Positions 62,132-64,000 of a DNA stretch of 64,000 nt are shown here, piece after piece. The notes beneath the pieces are model-generated. The model was not told the origin of the DNA and made no database searches. It saw only the letters and a program-made list of their open reading frames with translations. The DNA is from Conyzicola lurida. Its GTDB lineage: Bacteria > Actinomycetota > Actinomycetes > Actinomycetales > Microbacteriaceae. A program made the position numbers and the translations under genes. Within the stretch, counting starts at the first letter, position 1; every line of letters starts with the position of its first letter. The DNA lies in the NCBI RefSeq assembly GCF_014204935.1, contig NZ_JACHMJ010000001.1, positions 868,001 through 932,000 on the forward strand. Reading direction: 5' to 3'.

Positions 62132-63460
62132 ATGTCTGAGTGGATCCTTCTGGGTATAGGGCTCATCCTGACCGTCGGAACCGGCCTCTTCGTCGCCTCC
62201 GAGTTCTCCCTCGTCAACCTCGACCGTTCCGACCTCGAAGTGCGGCAGTCGAAGGGCGAGAAGGGCCTCGGTATGTCGATCAGCGCTCTCAAGCGCACGT
62301 CGACCCACCTCTCCAGCGCGCAGCTGGGCATCACGCTCACCACGCTGCTCACCGGCTACACGCTCGAACCCGCGTTCAGCATCTTCCTCGCGCCGCCGCT
62401 CACCGCGATCGGGCTGCCCGAGGCCGCGATCCCGACCACGGCGTCGATCGTCGCCGTCGTCGTCGCGACCCTGCTGTCGATGATCATCGGCGAGCTCGTG
62501 CCCAAGAACTTCGCGCTCGCCCTGCCGTTGCGCACCGCGAAGCTCGTCATCCCGTTCCAGATCGGGTTCACCGCCGTGTTCCGTCCGGCCGTCGCGCTGC
62601 TCAACAACACGGCGAACGCGATCATCCGCTCGTTCGGCATCGAGCCGAAGGAGGAGCTCTCCGGCGCCCGCACCGCGGAGGAGCTCTCGTCGCTCGTGCG
62701 CCGCTCGGCCCGCGAGGGAAGCCTCGAGACCGACACGGCGACGCTGCTCGCGCGTACCCTCGCCTTCTCCGACCTCACCGCGCAAGACGTGATGACGCCC
62801 CGGCCGCGCCTGAAGAGCGTGGACCGCACCGACACGGCTTCCGACGTCATCGAGCTCGCCCGCACGACAGGGCTCTCCCGGTTCCCCGTGCTCGACGACA
62901 GCATCGACGACGTCGTCGGCATCGTGCACGTCAAGCAGGCGGTCGCCGTGCCGCGCGAGAAGCGCGGAGACGTGCCCGTGTCGGCGCTGCAGTCCGAACC
63001 GCTGCGTGTGCCCGAGACGATGAAGCTCGACTCCCTGCTCGCCGAACTCCGCGGCCGCGGCTACCAGATGGCGGTCGTACTCGACGAGTACGGCGGAACC
63101 GCCGGTGTCGCCACCCTCGAGGACCTCGTCGAGGAACTGGTCGGCGAGGTCTCCGACGAACACGACCGCACTAAGGCCGACGTCGTGCGGTCGCGGGACT
63201 GGTTCACGTTCCCCGGCAGCCTCCGTCCGGACGAGCTGCTCGAACGCACCGGAGTGCTGGTGCCGGAAGAAGGGCCGTACGAGACCGTGGCCGGCTGGCT
63301 GATGAGCGAGCTCGGGCGCCTCCCCGTCGTCGGCGACGTCGTCGACACGGAACTCGGCCGGTTCCGCATCGAACGGCTCGACGGCCGCCGGATCGACCGC
63401 GTGCGCTACACCCCGATTCCCCAAGAGACGACCGAGCAGAGCGAGGTGAGTGCCCGATGA
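62132..63460 (+). CDS. CNNM/CorC-type (DUF21-CBS) membrane protein
   Basis: 442 aa. DUF21 domain with about four spans (GTGLFVASEFSLVNLDRSDLE, GELVPKNFALALP), two CBS domains (VMTPRPRLKSVD, LSRFPVLDDSIDDVVGIVHVK), and a C-terminal CorC_HlyC domain (EGPYETVAGWLMSELGRLP). Linked to Mg2+/Co2+ transport or membrane integrity; often labelled hemolysin. A TATACT hexamer at about 62061 is a probable -10. First of two tandem paralogs. Confidence 0.9.
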   Translation: MSEWILLGIGLILTVGTGLFVASEFSLVNLDRSDLEVRQSKGEKGLGMSISALKRTSTHLSSAQLGITLTTLLTGYTLEPAFSIFLAPPLTAIGLPEAAIPTTASIVAVVVATLLSMIIGELVPKNFALALPLRTAKLVIPFQIGFTAVFRPAVALLNNTANAIIRSFGIEPKEELSGARTAEELSSLVRRSAREGSLETDTATLLARTLAFSDLTAQDVMTPRPRLKSVDRTDTASDVIELARTTGLSRFPVLDDSIDDVVGIVHVKQAVAVPREKRGDVPVSALQSEPLRVPETMKLDSLLAELRGRGYQMAVVLDEYGGTAGVATLEDLVEELVGEVSDEHDRTKADVVRSRDWFTFPGSLRPDELLERTGVLVPEEGPYETVAGWLMSELGRLPVVGDVVDTELGRFRIERLDGRRIDRVRYTPIPQETTEQSEVSAR

Positions 63461-64000
63461 GCGAGTCTCTTCCCGGCATCCTCTGGCTGGTCGTGCTGTT
63501 GCTCGTCAACGCCTTCTTCGTCGGCGCCGAGTTCGCGGTCATTTCCGCGCGCCGGTCGCAGATCGAGCCCAAGGCGGAGGCGGGTTCGCGAGCCGCGAAG
63601 ACGACGCTCTGGGCGATGGAGCACGCGACGCTGATGCTGGCGACCAGCCAGCTCGGCATCACGATCTGTTCGCTGCTGATCCTCAACGTCTCCGAGCCGG
63701 CGATCCACCACCTGCTCGAGGTGCCGCTGCACGCCACCGGCATCCCGGAGGAGGCGAGCGGCGTCATCGCTTTCGCCATCACGCTGCTGCTGGTGTCGTT
63801 CCTGCACGTGATCATCGGCGAGATGGTGCCGAAGAACCTGTCGTTCTCCATGCCCGACCAGGCCGCGCTGCTGCTGGCGCCCCCGCTCGTCTTCGTCGGC
63901 AACGTGTTCAAGCCCGTGATCGTCGCGCTCAACGCGACCGCCAACGGGGTGGTGCGCCTGTTCGGCGTCACCCCGAAGTCGGAGGCGACGAGCGTCTACA
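63457..64000 (+). CDS. CNNM/CorC-type membrane protein, N-terminal part (cut by window end)
   Basis: Open from ATG 63457, overlapping the preceding stop (ATGA), to the window end: 181 codons. DUF21 domain: VNAFFVGAEFAVISARRSQIE, LATSQLGITICSLLILNVSE, IIGEMVPKNLSFSMP. CBS and C-terminal domains would lie outside. A tandem partner of the previous gene, as in many actinobacteria. Confidence 0.9.
   Translation, partial: MSESLPGILWLVVLLLVNAFFVGAEFAVISARRSQIEPKAEAGSRAAKTTLWAMEHATLMLATSQLGITICSLLILNVSEPAIHHLLEVPLHATGIPEEASGVIAFAITLLLVSFLHVIIGEMVPKNLSFSMPDQAALLLAPPLVFVGNVFKPVIVALNATANGVVRLFGVTPKSEATSVY

Overview
The window reads as a chromosomal stretch of a high-GC actinobacterium, most likely of the family Microbacteriaceae. 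The grounds are a very GC-rich sequence with many GTG starts, a fused 2-oxoglutarate dehydrogenase of the Kgd type, a GuaB1-type IMPDH-family protein, DUF3039 and DUF7882 proteins, a SigR/RsrA pair, a tmRNA with an ADSKRTDFALAA-type tag, and the inverted repeats that are common in this family. I saw no rRNA, CRISPR array, insertion sequence or prophage. Most of the window is ordinary core genome with a few accessory islands.

Region by region. 1-7.7 kb is a wall-polymer island: three CDP-glycerol glycerophosphotransferase-like enzymes, a TagG/TagH-type ABC exporter with a translationally coupled protein of unknown function, and a LicC-like nucleotidyltransferase. A topoisomerase IB gene lies inside it. 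7.9-11.1 kb is an ABC ATPase with a very long disordered N-terminus and its membrane partner. 11.1-18.3 kb holds DUF3039, pncB, an Fe-S photolyase, murI-rph-rdgB and a large membrane protein. 18.4-21.3 kb is metal homeostasis: a CDF exporter, then mntH-mntR with palindromic operators over a leaderless promoter. 21.3-24.4 kb holds a HEAT protein, a DedA protein, an orphan LuxR-type regulator divergent from a DUF7882 protein, and tRNA-Leu.

24.5-32.4 kb is a cell-surface region and the most unusual part. A secreted protein is built of 11-residue Pro/Val/Ala repeats. Next is a protein with eight cysteine-free chaplin-like repeats, a DPTDPV stalk and a class E-type LASTG sorting signal. A compact Tad pilus operon (tadA, tadB, tadC, a small pilin-like protein, two TadE-like proteins and a TadG-like protein) follows.

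33.6-39 kb is a phosphonate island: PhnD, PhnC, a fused PhnE-PhnE permease, a TIGR03364-like FAD oxidase and a TIGR03351-like phosphonatase, with no PhnW and no C-P lyase. 39-49.6 kb holds an SDR, an MFS transporter, prfB, a Rid protein, ftsE-ftsX-smpB, a lone fumarate reductase-like flavoprotein, a DUF222/HNH protein, a SIMPL protein and the tmRNA gene. 49.9-64 kb holds an OafA-type acyltransferase, an inositol-phosphatase family enzyme, rsgA-aroA, sigR-rsrA with a likely autoregulatory promoter inside aroA, kgd, guaB1 and two CNNM/CorC-type membrane proteins, the last cut by the window end.

A recurrent feature is a -10 hexamer placed 6-7 nt before the start codon, without a Shine-Dalgarno sequence. 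This points to leaderless mRNAs for at least nine genes. All functional calls come from reading motifs and context; no database search was run.
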